Shown piece by piece: positions 27,801 through 42,800 of a stretch of DNA of 64,000 nucleotides. The notes under the pieces were generated by a model. It was given only the letters and a program-made list of their open reading frames with translations. It made no database searches and was not told the DNA's origin. Origin of the DNA: Arenicola marina (Eukaryota > Annelida > Polychaeta > Arenicolidae); assembly GCA_964019135.1 (NCBI GenBank), contig OZ025248.1, positions 10,051,574-10,115,573 of the forward strand, in the 5' to 3' direction. A program made the position numbers and the translations under genes. Position 1 is the stretch's first letter; every line of letters begins with the position of its first letter.

Positions 27801-30800
27801 TGGCTTGTGTTTTCAGATTTCGACGAATGCGCCAGCAACCCATGCCAAAATGGTGGCACGTGTACTGACGCGGTGAACGGCTACTCATGTGCTTGTGTTG
27901 CTGGTTACGTAGACAACGAGTGCCAGACAGGTGAGTTGGAGTTTGGTGGCAAATAAGGCCTTTTCCGGCGTAGCGCGTGACCTTAGACAGCAATAACGAT
28001 GGAATACCTCTCCCCAGATGCACCATTTGCTCATCGTGTATCGTTGATGAAGTAGAAAGCAAAGTTATGAATTGTAAATGTTCAGCTTGAGTGCATCTGA
28101 GAAGACGAATGACCCTAGTGATTGCTGAAGTAACCGGAGTAGTGACGTGCTGTCATAAGCTAATGGCGATCATTAATTGTGTCTGGCTTGTGTGTTCAGA
28201 TTTCGACGAATGCGCCAGCAACCCATGCCAAAATGGTGGCACGTGTACTGACGCGGTGAATGGCTACTCATGTGCTTGTGTTGCTGGTTACGTAGACAAC
28301 GAGTGCCAGACAGGTGAGTTGGAGTATGGTGGCAAATAAGACATTTTCCGGCGTAGCGCGTAACCTTAGACAGCAATAACGATGGAATACCTCTCCCCAG
28401 ATGCACCATTTGCTCATCGTATATTGTTGATGAACTAGAAAGCAAAGTTATGAATTGTAAATGTTCAGCTTGAGTGCATCTGAGAAGACGAATGACCCTA
28501 GTGATTGCTGAAGTGACCAGGGTAGTGACGTGCTGTCATAAGCTAATGGCGATCATTAATTGTGTCTGGCCTGTGTTTTCAGATTTCGACGAATGCGCCA
28601 GCAACCCATGCCAAAATGGTGGCACGTGTACTGACGCGGTGAATGGCTACTCATGTGCTTGTGTTGCTGGTTACGTAGACAACGAGTGCCAGACAGGTGA
28701 GTTGGAGTTTGGTGGCAAATAAGACCTTTTCCGGCGTAGCGCGTGACCTTAGACAGCAATAACGATGGAATACCTCTCCCCAGATGCACCATTTGCTCAT
28801 CGTATATTGTTGATGAACTAGAAAGCAAAGTTATGAATTGTAAATGTTCAGCTTGAGTGCATCTGAGAAGACGAATGACCCTAGTGATTGGTGAAGTGAC
28901 CGGAGTAGTGACGTGTTGCCATGAGCTAATGGTGATCATTAATTGTGTCTGGCTTGTGTTTTCAGATTTCGACGAATGCGCCAGCAACCCATGCCAAAAT
29001 GGTGGCACGTGTACTGACGCGGTGAACGGCTACTCATGTGCTTGTGTTGCTGGTTACGTAGACAACGAGTGCCAGACAGGTGAGTTGGAGTTTGGTGGCA
29101 AATAAGGCCTTTTCCGGCGTAGCGCGTGACCTTAGACAGCAATAACGATGGAATACCTCTCCCCAGATGCACCATTTGCTCATCGTGTATCGTTGATGAA
29201 GTAGAAAGCAAAGTTATGAATTGTAAATGTTCAGCTTGAGTGCATCTGAGAAGACGAATGACCCTAGTGATTGCTGAAGTAACCGGAGTAGTGACGTGCT
29301 GTCATAAGCTAATGGCGATCATTAATTGTGTCTGGCTTGTGTGTTCAGATTTCGACGAATGCGCCAGCAACCCATGCCAAAATGGTGGCACGTGTACTGA
29401 CGCGGTGAATGGCTACTCATGTGCTTGTGTTGCTGGTTACGTAGACAACGAGTGCCAGACAGGTGAGTTGGAGTATGGTGGCAAATAAGACATTTTCCGG
29501 CGTAGCGCGTAACCTTAGACAGCAATAACGATGGAATACCTCTCCCCAGATGCACCATTTGCTCATCGTATATTGTTGATGAACTAGAAAGCAAAGTTAT
29601 GAATTGTAAATGTTCAGCTTGAGTGCATCTGAGAAGACGAATGACCCTAGTGATTGCTGAAGTGACCAGGGTAGTGACGTGCTGTCATAAGCTAATGGCG
29701 ATCATTAATTGTGTCTGGCCTGTGTTTTCAGATTTCGACGAATGCGCCAGCAACCCATGCCAAAATGGTGGCACGTGTACTGACGCGGTGAATGGCTACT
29801 CATGTGCTTGTGTTGCTGGTTACGTAGACAACGAGTGCCAGACAGGTGAGTTGGAGTTTGGTGGCAAATAAGACCTTTTCCGGCGTAGCGCGTGACCTTA
29901 GACAGCAATAACGATGGAATACCTCTCCCCAGATGCACCATTTGCTCATCGTATATTGTTGATGAACTAGAAAGCAAAGTTATGAATTGTAAATGTTCAG
30001 CTTGAGTGCATCTGAGAAGACGAATGACCCTAGTGATTGGTGAAGTGACCGGAGTAGTGACGTGTTGCCATGAGCTAATGGTGATCATTAATTGTGTCTG
30101 GCTTGTGTTTTCAGATTTCGACGAATGCGCCAGCAACCCATGCCAAAATGGTGGCACGTGTACTGACGCGGTGAACGGCTACTCATGTGCTTGTGTTGCT
30201 GGTTACGTAGACAACGAGTGCCAGACAGGTGAGTTGGAGTTTGGTGGCAAATAAGGCCTTTTCCGGCGTAGCGCGTGACCTTAGACAGCAATAACGATGG
30301 AATACCTCGCCCGAGATGCACCATTTGCTCATCGTATATCGTTGATGAAGTAGAAAGCAAAGTTATGAATTGTAAATGTTCAGCTTGAGTGCATCTGAGA
30401 AGACGAATGACCCTAGTGATTGCTGAAGTAACCGGAGTAGTGACGTGCTGTCATAAGCTAATGGCGATCATTAATTGTGTCTGGCTTGTGTGTTCAGATT
30501 TCGACGAATGCGCCAGCAACCCATGCCAAAATGGTGGCACGTGTACTGACGCGGTGAATGGCTACTCATGTGCTTGTGTTGCTGGTTACGTAGACAACGA
30601 GTGCCAGACAGGTGAGTTGGAGTTTGGTGGCAAATAAGACCTTTTCCGGCGTAGCGCGTGACCTTAGACAGCAATAACGATGGAATACCTCTCCCCAGAT
30701 GCACCATTGGCTCATCGTATATCGTTGATGAAGTAGAAAGCAAAGTTATGAATTGTAAATGTTCAGCTTGAGTGCATCTGAGAAGACGAATGACCCTAGT

Positions 30801-33800
30801 GATTGCTGAAGTGACCAGGGTAGTGACGTGCTGTCATAAGCTATTGGCGATCATTAATTGTGTCTGGCCTGTGTTTTCAGATTTCGACGAATGCGCCAGC
30901 AACCCATGCCAAAATGGTGGCACGTGTACTGACGCGGTGAATGGCTACTCATGTGCTTGTGTTGCTGGTTACGTAGACAACGAGTGCCAGACAGGTGAGT
31001 TTGAGTTTGGTGGCAAATAAGACCTTTTCCGGCGTAGCGCGTGACCTTAGACAGCAATAACGATAATAACCTCTCCCCAGATGCACCATTTGCTCATCGT
31101 ATATTGTTGATGAACTAGAAAGCAAAGTTATGAATTGTAAATGTTCAGCTTGAGTGCATCTGAGAAGACGAATGACCCTAGTGATTGGTGAAGTGACCGG
31201 AGTAGTGACGTGTTGCCATGAGCTAATGGTGATCATTAATTGTGTCTGGCTTGTGTTTTCAGATTTCGACGAATGCGCCAGCAACCCATGCCAAAATGGT
31301 GGCACGTGTACTGACGCGGTGAACGGCTACTCATGTGCTTGTGTTGCTGGTTACGTAGACAACGAGTGCCAGACAGGTGAGTTTGAGTTTGGTGTCAAAT
31401 AAGACCTTTTCCGGCGTAGCGCGTGACCTTAGACAGCAATAACGATGGAATACCTCTCCCGAGATGCACCATTTGCTCATCGTATATTGTTGATGAAGTA
31501 GAAAGCAAAGTTATGAATTGTAAATGTTCAGCTTGAGTGCATCTGAGAAGACGAATGACCCTAGTGATTGCTGAAGTGACCGGAGTAGTGACGTCCTGTT
31601 ATGAGCTAATGGTGATCATTAATTGTGTCTGGCTTGTGTTTTCAGATTTCGACGAATGCGCCAGCAACCCATGCCAAAATGGTGGCACCTGTACTGACGC
31701 GGTGAATGGCTACTCATGTGCTTGTGTTGCTGGTTACGTAGACAACGAGTGCCAGACAGGTGAGTTTGAGTTTGGTGTCAAATAAGACCTTTTCCGGCGT
31801 AGCGCGTGACCTTAGACAGCAATAACGATGGAATACCTCTCCCCAGATGCACCATTTGCTCATCGTATATTGTTGATGGAGTAGAAAGCAAAGTTATGAA
31901 TTGTAAATGTTCAGCTTGAGTGCATCTGAGAAGACGAATGACCCTAGTGATTGCTGAAGTGACCGGAGTAGTGACGTGTTGCCATGAGCTAATGGTGATC
32001 ATTAATTGTGTCTGGCTTGTGTTTTCAGATTTCGACGAATGCGCCAGCAACCCATGCCAAAATGGTGGCACGTGTACTGACGCGGTGAACGGCTACTCAT
32101 GTGCTTGTGTTGCTGGTTACGTAGACAACGAGTGCCAGACAGGTGAGTTGGAGTTTGGTGGCAAATAAGACCTTTTCCGGCGTAGCGCGTGACCTTAGAC
32201 AGCAATAACGATGGAATACCTCTCCCCAGATGCACCATTTGCTCATCGTATATTGTTGATGAAGTAGAACGCAAAGTTATGAATTGTAAATGTTCAGCTT
32301 GAGTGCATCTGAGAAGACGAATGACCCTAGTGATTGCTGAAGTGACCAGGGTAGTGACGTGCTGTCATAAGCTAATGGCGATCCTTAATTGTGTCTGGCC
32401 TGTGTTTTCAGATTTCGACGAATGCGCCAGCAACCCATGCCAAAATGGTGGCACGTGTACTGACGCGGTGAATGGCTACTCATGTGCTTGTGTTGCTGGT
32501 TACGTAGACAACGAGTGCCAGACAGGTGAGTTTGAGTTTGGTGGCAAATAAGACCTTTTCCGGCGTAGCGCGTGACCTTAGACAGCAATAACGATGGAAT
32601 ACCTCTCCCCAGATGCACCATTTGCTCATCGTATATTGTTGATGAACTAGAAAGCAAAGTTATGAATTGTAAATGTTCAGCTTGAGTGCATCTGAGAAGA
32701 CGAATGACCCTAGTGATTGGTGAAGTGACCGGAGTAGTGACGTGTTGCCATGAGCTAATGGTGATCATTAATTGTGTCTGGCTTGTGTTTTCAGATTTCG
32801 ACGAATGCGCCAGCAACCCATGCCAAAATGGTGGCACGTGTACTGACGCGGTGAACGGCTACTCATGTGCTTGTGTTGCTGGTTACGTAGACAACGAGTG
32901 CCAGACAGGTGAGTTTGAGTTTGGTGGCAAATAAGGCCTTTTCCGGCGTAGCGCGTGACCTTAGACAGCAATAACGATGGAATACCTCTCCCCAGATGCA
33001 CCATTTGCTCATCGTGTATCGTTGATGAAGTAGAAAGCAAAGTTATGAATTGTAAATGTTCAGCTTGAGTGCATCTGAGAAGACGAATGACCCTAGTGAT
33101 TGCTGAAGTAACCGGAGTAGTGACGTGCTGTCATAAGCTAATGGCGATCATTAATTGTGTCTGGCTTGTGTGTTCAGATTTCGACGAATGCGCCAGCAAC
33201 CCATGCCAAAATGGTGGCACGTGTACTGACGCGGTGAATGGCTACTCATGTGCTTGTGTTGCTGGTTACGTAGACAACGAGTGCCAGACAGGTGAGTTGG
33301 AGTTTGGTGGCAAATAAGACCTTTTCCGGCGTAGCGCGTGACCTTAGACAGCAATAACGATGGAATACCTCTCCCCAGATGCACCATTTGCTCATCGTAT
33401 ATTGTTGATGAACTAGAAAGTAAAGTTATGAATTGTAAATGTTCAGCTTGAGTGCATCTGAGAAGACGAATGACCCTAGTGATTGGTGAAGTGACCGGAG
33501 TAGTGACGTGTTGCCATGAGCTAATGGTGATCATTAATTGTGTCTGGCTTGTGTTTTCAGATTTCGACGAATGCGCCAGCAACCCATGCCAAAATGGTGG
33601 CACGTGTACTGACGCGGTGAACGGCTACTCATGTGCTTGTGTTGCTGGTTACGTAGACAACGAGTGCCAGACAGGTGAGTTGGAGTTTGGTGGCAAATAA
33701 GACATTTTCCGGCGTAGCGCGTGACCTTAGACAGCAATAACGATGGAATACCTCTCCCCAGATGCACCATTTGCTCATCGTATATTGTTGATGAAGTAGA

Positions 33801-36800
33801 ACGCAAAGTTATGAATTGTAAATGTTCAGCTTGAGTGCATCTGAGAAGACGAATGACCCTAGTGATTGCTGAAGTGACCAGGGTAGTGACGTGCTGTCAT
33901 AAGCTAATGGCGATCATTAATTGTGTCTGGCCTGTGTTTTCAGATTTCGACGAATGCGCCAGCAACCCATGCCAAAATGGTGGCACGTGTACTGACGCGG
34001 TGAATGGCTACTCATGTGCTTGTGTTGCTGGTTACGTAGACAACGAGTGCCAGACAGGTGAGTTGGAGTTTGGTGGCAAATAAGACCTTTTCCGGCGTAG
34101 CGCGTGACCTTAGACAGCAATAACGATGGAATACCTCTCCCCAGATGCACCATTTGCTCATCGTATATTGTTGATGGAGTAGAAAGCAAAGTTATGAATT
34201 GTAAATGTTCAGCTTGAGTGCATCTGAGAAGACGAATGACCCTAGTGATTGCTGAAGTGACCGGAGTAGTGACGTGTTGCCATGAGCTAATGGTGATCAT
34301 TAATTGTGTCTGGCTTGTGTTTTCAGATTTCGACGAATGCGCCAGCAACCCATGCCAAAATGGTGGCACGTGTACTGACGCGGTGAACGGCTACTCATGT
34401 GCTTGTGTTGCTGGTTACGTAGACAACGAGTGCCAGACAGGTGAGTTGGAGTTTGGTGGCAAATAAGGCCTTTTCCGGCGTAGCGCGTGACCTTAGACAG
34501 CAATAACGATGGAATACCTCTCCCGAGATGCACCATTTGCTCATCGTATATCGTTGATGAAGTAGAAAGCAAAGTTATGAATTGTAAATGTTCAGCTTGA
34601 GTGCATCTGAGAAGACGAATGACCCTAGTGATTGCTGAAGTGACCGGAGTAGTGACGTCCTGTTATGAGCTAATGGTGATCATTAATTGTGTCTGGCTTG
34701 TGTTTTCAGATTTCGACGAATGCGCCAGCAACCCATGCCAAAATGGTGGCACCTGTACTGACGCGGTGAATGGCTACTCATGTGCTTGTGTTGCTGGTTA
34801 CGTAGACAACGAGTGCCAGACAGGTGAGTTTGAGTTTGGTGTCAAATAAGACCTTTTCCGGCGTAGCGCGTGACCTTAGACAGCAATAACGATGGAATAC
34901 CTCTCCCCAGATGCACCATTTGCTCATCGTATATTGTTGATGGAGTAGAAAGCAAAGTTATGAATTGTAAATGTTCAGCTTGAGTGCATCTGAGAAGACG
35001 AATGACCCTAGTGATTGCTGAAGTGACCGGAGTAGTGACGTGTTGCCATGAGCTAATGGTGATCATTAATTGTGTCTGGCTTGTGTTTTCAGATTTCGAC
35101 GAATGCGCCAGCAACCCATGCCAAAATGGTGGCACGTGTACTGACGCGGTGAACGGCTACTCATGTGCTTGTGTTGCTGGTTACGTAGACAACGAGTGCC
35201 AGACAGGTGAGTTGGAGTTTGGTGGCAAATAAGACATTTTCCGGCGTAGCGCGTGACCTTAGACAGCAATAACGATGGAATACCTCTCCCCAGATGCACC
35301 ATTTGCTCATCGTATATTGTTGATGAAGTAGAACGCAAAGTTATGAATTGTAAATGTTCAGCTTGAGTGCATCTGAGAAGACGAATGACCCTAGTGATTG
35401 CTGAAGTGACCAGGGTAGTGACGTGCTGTCATAAGCTAATGGCGATCATTAATTGTGTCTGGCCTGTGTTTTCAGATTTCGACGAATGCGCCAGCAACCC
35501 ATGCCAAAATGGTGGCACGTGTACTGACGCGGTGAATGGCTACTCATGTGCTTGTGTTGCTGGTTACGTAGACAACGAGTGCCAGACAGGTGAGTTGGAG
35601 TTTGGTGGCAAATAAGACCTTTTCCGGCGTAGCGCGTGACCTTAGACAGCAATAACGATGGAATACCTCTCCCCAGATGCACCATTTGCTCATCGTATAT
35701 TGTTGATGAACTAGAAAGCAAAGTTATGAATTGTAAATGTTCAGCTTGAGTGCATCTGAGAAGACGAATGACCCTAGTGATTGCTGAAGTGACCGGAGTA
35801 GTGACGTGTTGCCATGAGCTAATGGTGATCATTAATTGTGTCTGGCTTGTGTTTTCAGATTTCGACGAATGCGCCAGCAACCCATGCCAAAATGGTGGCA
35901 CGTGTACTGACGCGGTGAACGGCTACTCATGTGCTTGTGTTGCTGGTTACGTAGACAACGAGTGCCAGACAGGTGAGTTGGAGTTTGGTGGCAAATAAGG
36001 CCTTTTCCGGCGTAGCGCGTGACCTTAGACAGCAATAACGATGGAATACCTCTCCCGAGATGCACCATTTGCTCATCGTATATCGTTGATGAAGTAGAAA
36101 GCAAAGTTATGAATTGTAAATGTTCAGCTTGAGTGCATCTGAGAAGACGAATGACCCTAGTGATTGCTGAAGTAACCGGAGTAGTGACGTGCTGTCATAA
36201 GCTAATGGCGATCATTAATTGTGTCTGGCTTGTGTGTTCAGATTTCGACGAATGCGCCAGCAACCCATGCCAAAATGGTGGCACGTGTACTGACGCGGTG
36301 AATGGCTACTCATGTGCTTGTGTTGCTGGTTACGTAGACAACGAGTGCCAGACAGGTGAGTTGGAGTTTGGTGGCAAATAAGACCTTTTCCGGCGTAGCG
36401 CGTGACCTTAGACAGCAATAACGATGGAATACCTCTCCCCAGATGCACCATTGGCTCATCGTATATCGTTGATGAAGTAGAAAGCAAAGTTATGAATTGT
36501 AAATGTTCAGCTTGAGTGCATCTGAGAAGACGAATGACCCTAGTGATTGCTGAAGTGACCAGAGTAGTGACGTGCTGTCATAAGCTATTGGCGATCATTA
36601 ATTGTGTCTGGCCTGTGTTTTCAGATTTCGACGAATGCGCCAGCAACCCATGCCAAAATGGTGGCACGTGTACTGACGCGGTGAATGGCTACTCATGTGC
36701 TTGTGTTGCTGGTTACGTAGACAACGAGTGCCAGACAGGTGAGTTTGAGTTTGGTGGCAAATAAGACCTTTTCCGGCGTAGCGCGTGACCTTAGACAGCA

Positions 36801-39800
36801 ATAACGATGGAATACCTCTCCCCAGATGCACCATTTGCTCATCGTATATTGTTGATGAACTAGAAAGCAAAGTTATGAATTGTAAATGTTCAGCTTGAGT
36901 GCATCTGAGAAGACGAATGACCCTAGTGATTGGTGAAGTGACCGGAGTAGTGACGTGTTGCCATGAGCTAATGGTGATCATTAATTGTGTCTGGCTTGTG
37001 TTTTCAGATTTCGACGAATGCGCCAGCAACCCATGCCAAAATGGTGGCACGTGTACTGACGCGGTGAACGGCTATTCATGTGCTTGTGTTGCTGGTTACG
37101 TAGACAACGAGTGCCAGACAGGTGAGTTTGAGTTTGGTGTCAAATAAGACCGTTTCCGGCGTAGCGCGTGACCTTAGACAGCAATAACGATGGAATACCT
37201 CTCCCGAGATGCACCATTTGCTCATCGTATATTGTTGATGAAGTAGAAAGCAAAGTTATGAATTGTAAATGTTCAGCTTGAGTGCATCTGAGAAGACGAA
37301 TGACCCTAGTGATTGCTGAAGTGACCGGAGTAGTGACGTCCTGTTATGAGCTAATGGTGATCATTAATTGTGTCTGGCTTGTGTTTTCAGATTTCGACGA
37401 ATGCGCCAGCAACCCATGCCAAAATGGTGGCACCTGTACTGACGCGGTGAATGGCTACTCATGTGCTTGTGTTGCTGGTTACGTAGACAACGAGTGCCAG
37501 ACAGGTGAGTTTGAGTTTGGTGTCAAATAAGACCTTTTCCGGCGTAGCGCGTGACCTTAGACAGCAATAACGATGGAATACCTCTCCCCAGATGCACCAT
37601 TTGCTCATCGTATATTGTTGATGGAGTAGAAAGCAAAGTTATGAATTGTAAATGTTCAGCTTGAGTGCATCTGAGAAGACGAATGACCCTAGTGATTGCT
37701 GAAGTGACCGGAGTAGTGACGTGTTGCCATGAGCTAATGGTGATCATTAATTGTGTCTGGCTTGTGTTTTCAGATTTCGACGAATGCGCCAGCAACCCAT
37801 GCCAAAATGGTGGCACGTGTACTGACGCGGTGAACGGCTACTCATGTGCTTGTGTTGCTGGTTACGTAGACAACGAGTGCCAGACAGGTGAGTTGGAGTT
37901 TGGTGGCAAATAAGACATTTTCCGGCGTAGCGCGTGACCTTAGACAGCAATAACGATGGAATACCTCTCCCCAGATGCACCATTTGCTCATCGTATATTG
38001 TTGATGAAGTAGAACGCAAAGTTATGAATTGTAAATGTTCAGCTTGAGTGCATCTGAGAAGACGAATGACCCTAGTGATTGCTGAAGTGACCAGGGTAGT
38101 GACGTGCTGTCATAAGCTAATGGCGATCATTAATTGTGTCTGGCCTGTGTTTTCAGATTTCGACGAATGCGCCAGCAACCCATGCCAAAATGGTGGCACG
38201 TGTACTGACGCGGTGAATGGCTACTCATGTGCTTGTGTTGCTGGTTACGTAGACAACGAGTGCCAGACAGGTGAGTTGGAGTTTGGTGGCAAATAAGACC
38301 TTTTCCGGCGTAGCGCGTGACCTTAGACAGCAATAACGATGGAATACCTCTCCCCAGATGCACCATTTGCTCATCGTATATTGTTGATGAACTAGAAAGC
38401 AAAGTTATGAATTGTAAATGTTCAGCTTGAGTGCATCTGAGAAGACGAATGACCCTAGTGATTGGTGAAGTGACCGGAGTAGTGACGTGTTGCCATGAGC
38501 TAATGGTGATCATTAATTGTGTCTGGCTTGTGTTTTCAGATTTCGACGAATGCGCCAGCAACCCATGCCAAAATGGTGGCACGTGTACTGACGCGGTGAA
38601 CGGCTACTCATGTGCTTGTGTTGCTGGTTACGTAGACAACGAGTGCCAGACAGGTGAGTTGGAGTTTGGTGGCAAATAAGGCCTTTTCCGGCGTAGCGCG
38701 TGACCTTAGACAGCAATAACGATGGAATACCTCTCCCGAGATGCACCATTTGCTCATCGTATATCGTTGATGAAGTAGAAAGCAAAGTTATGAATTGTAA
38801 ATGTTCAGCTTGAGTGCATCTGAGAAGACGAATGACCCTAGTGATTGCTGAAGTAACCGGAGTAGTGACGTGCTGTCATAAGCTAATGGCGATCATTAAT
38901 TGTGTCTGGCTTGTGTGTTCAGATTTCGACGAATGCGCCAGCAACCCATGCCAAAATGGTGGCACGTGTACTGACGCGGTGAATGGCTACTCATGTGCTT
39001 GTGTTGCTGGTTACGTAGACAACGAGTGCCAGACAGGTGAGTTGGAGTTTGGTGGCAAATAAGACCTTTTCCGGCGTAGCGCGTGACCTTAGACAGCAAT
39101 AACGATGGAATACCTCTCCCCAGATGCACCATTGGCTCATCGTATATCGTTGATGAAGTAGAAAGCAAAGTTATGAATTGTAAATGTTCAGCTTGAGTGC
39201 ATCTGAGAAGACGAATGACCCTAGTGATTGCTGAAGTGACCAGAGTAGTGACGTGCTGTCATAAGCTATTGGCGATCATTAATTGTGTCTGGCCTGTGTT
39301 TTCAGATTTCGACGAATGCGCCAGCAACCCATGCCAAAATGGTGGCACGTGTACTGACGCGGTGAATGGCTACTCATGTGCTTGTGTTGCTGGTTACGTA
39401 GACAACGAGTGCCAGACAGGTGAGTTTGAGTTTGGTGGCAAATAAGACCTTTTCCGGCGTAGCGCGTGACCTTAGACAGCAATAACGATGGAATACCTCT
39501 CCCCAGCTGCACCATTTGCTCATCGTATATTGTTGATGAACTAGAAAGCAAAGTTATGAATTGTAAATGTTCAGCTTGAGTGCATCTGAGAAGACGAATG
39601 ACCCTAGTGATTGGTGAAGTGACCGGAGTAGTGACGTGTTGCCATGAGCTAATGGTGATCATTAATTGTGTCTGGCTTGTGTTTTCAGATTTCGACGAAT
39701 GCGCCAGCAACCCATGCCAAAATGGTGGCACGTGTACTGACGCGGTGAACGGCTACTCATGTGCTTGTGTTGCTGGTTACGTAGACAACGAGTGCCAGAC

Positions 39801-42800
39801 AGGTGAGTTTGAGTTTGGTGTCAAATAAGACCTTTTCCGGCGTAGCGCGTGACCTTAGACAGCAATAACGATGGAATACCTCTCCCGAGATGCACCATTT
39901 GCTCATCGTATATTGTTGATGAAGTAGAAAGCAAAGTTATGAATTGTAAATGTTCAGCTTGAGTGCATCTGAGAAGACGAATGACCCTAGTGATTGCTGA
40001 AGTGACCGGAGTAGTGACGTCCTGTTATGAGCTAATGGTGATCATTAATTGTGTCTGGCTTGTGTTTTCAGATTTCGACGAATGCGCCAGCAACCCATGC
40101 CAAAATGGTGGCACCTGTACTGACGCGGTGAATGGCTACTCATGTGCTTGTGTTGCTGGTTACGTAGACAACGAGTGCCAGACAGGTGAGTTTGAGTTTG
40201 GTGTCAAATAAGACCTTTTCCGGCGTAGCGCGTGACCTTAGACAGCAATAACGATGGAATACCTCTCCCCAGATGCACCATTTGCTCATCGTATATTGTT
40301 GATGGAGTAGAAAGCAAAGTTATGAATTGTAAATGTTCAGCTTGAGTGCATCTGAGAAGACGAATGACCCTAGTGATTGCTGAAGTGACCGGAGTAGTGA
40401 CGTGTTGCCATGAGCTAATGGTGATCATTAATTGTGTCTGGCTTGTGTTTTCAGATTTCGACGAATGCGCCAGCAACCCATGCCAAAATGGTGGCACGTG
40501 TACTGACGCGGTGAACGGCTACTCATGTGCTTGTGTTGCTGGTTACGTAGACAACGAGTGCCAGACAGGTGAGTTGGAGTTTGGTGGCAAATAAGACCTT
40601 TTCCGGCGTAGCGCGTGACCTTAGACAGCAATAACGATGGAATACCTCTCCCCAGATGCACCATTTGCTCATCGTATATTGTTGATGAAGTAGAACGCAA
40701 AGTTATGAATTGTAAATGTTCAGCTTGAGTGCATCTGAGAAGACGAATGACCCTAGTGATTGCTGAAGTGACCGGAGTAGTGACGTGTTGCCATGAGCTA
40801 ATGGCGATCATTAATTGTGTCTGGCTTGTGTTTTCAGATTTCGACGAATGCGCCAGCAACCCATGCCAAAATGGTGGCACGTGTACTGACGCGGTGAACG
40901 GCTACTCATGTACTTGTGTTGCTGGTTACGTAGACAACGAGTGCCAGACAGGTGAGTTGGAGTTTGGTGGCAAATAAGACCTTTTCCGGCGTAGCGCGTG
41001 ACCTTAGACAGCAATAACGATGGAATACCTCTCCCCAGATGCACCATTTGCTCATCGTATATTGTTGATGAACTAGAAAGCAAAGTTATGAATTGTAAAT
41101 GTTCAGCTTGAGTGCATCTGAGAAGACGAATGACCCTAGTGATTGCTGAAGTGACCGGAGTAGTGACGTGTTGCCATGAGCTAATGGTGATCATTAATTG
41201 TGTCTGGCTTGTGTTTTCAGATTTCGACGAATGCGCCAGCAACCCATGCCAAAATGGTGGCACGTGTACTGACGCGGTGAACGGCTACTCATGTGCTTGT
41301 GTTGCTGGTTACGTAGACAACGAGTGCCAGACAGGTGAGTTGGAGTTTGGTGGCAAATAAGGCCTTTTCCGGCGTAGCGCGTGACCTTAGACAGCAATAA
41401 CGATGGAATACCTCTCCCCAGATGCACCATTTGCTCATCGTGTATCGTTGATGAAGTAGAAAGCAAAGTTATGAATTGTAAATGTTCAGCTTGAGTGCAT
41501 CTGAGAAGACGAATGACCCTAGTGATTGCTGAAGTAACCGGAGTAGTGACGTGCTGTCATAAGCTAATGGCGATCATTAATTGTGTCTGGCTTGTGTGTT
41601 CAGATTTCGACGAATGCGCCAGCAACCCATGCCAAAATGGTGGCACGTGTACTGACGCGGTGAATGGCTACTCATGTGCTTGTGTTGCTGGTTACGTAGA
41701 CAACGAGTGCCAGACAGGTGAGTTGGAGTATGGTGGCAAATAAGACATTTTCCGGCGTAGCGCGTAACCTTAGACAGCAATAACGATGGAATACCTCTCC
41801 CCAGATGCACCATTTGCTCATCGTATATTGTTGATGAACTAGAAAGCAAAGTTATGAATTGTAAATGTTCAGCTTGAGTGCATCTGAGAAGACGAATGAC
41901 CCTAGTGATTGCTGAAGTGACCAGGGTAGTGACGTGCTGTCATAAGCTAATGGCGATCATTAATTGTGTCTGGCCTGTGTTTTCAGATTTCGACGAATGC
42001 GCCAGCAACCCATGCCAAAATGGTGGCACGTGTACTGACGCGGTGAATGGCTACTCATGTGCTTGTGTTGCTGGTTACGTAGACAACGAGTGCCAGACAG
42101 GTGAGTTGGAGTTTGGTGGCAAATAAGACCTTTTCCGGCGTAGCGCGTGACCTTAGACAGCAATAACGATGGAATACCTCTCCCCAGATGCACCATTTGC
42201 TCATCGTATATTGTTGATGAACTAGAAAGCAAAGTTATGAATTGTAAATGTTCAGCTTGAGTGCATCTGAGAAGACGAATGACCCTAGTGATTGGTGAAG
42301 TGACCGGAGTAGTGACGTGTTGCCATGAGCTAATGGTGATCATTAATTGTGTCTGGCTTGTGTTTTCAGATTTCGACGAATGCGCCAGCAACCCATGCCA
42401 AAATGGTGGCACGTGTACTGACGCGGTGAACGGCTACTCATGTGCTTGTGTTGCTGGTTACGTAGACAACGAGTGCCAGACAGGTGAGTTGGAGTTTGGT
42501 GGCAAATAAGGCCTTTTCCGGCGTAGCGCGTGACCTTAGACAGCAATAACGATGGAATACCTCTCCCCAGATGCACCATTTGCTCATCGTGTATCGTTGA
42601 TGAAGTAGAAAGCAAAGTTATGAATTGTAAATGTTCAGCTTGAGTGCATCTGAGAAGACGAATGACCCTAGTGATTGCTGAAGTAACCGGAGTAGTGACG
42701 TGCTGTCATAAGCTAATGGCGATCATTAATTGTGTCTGGCTTGTGTGTTCAGATTTCGACGAATGCGCCAGCAACCCATGCCAAAATGGTGGCACGTGTA

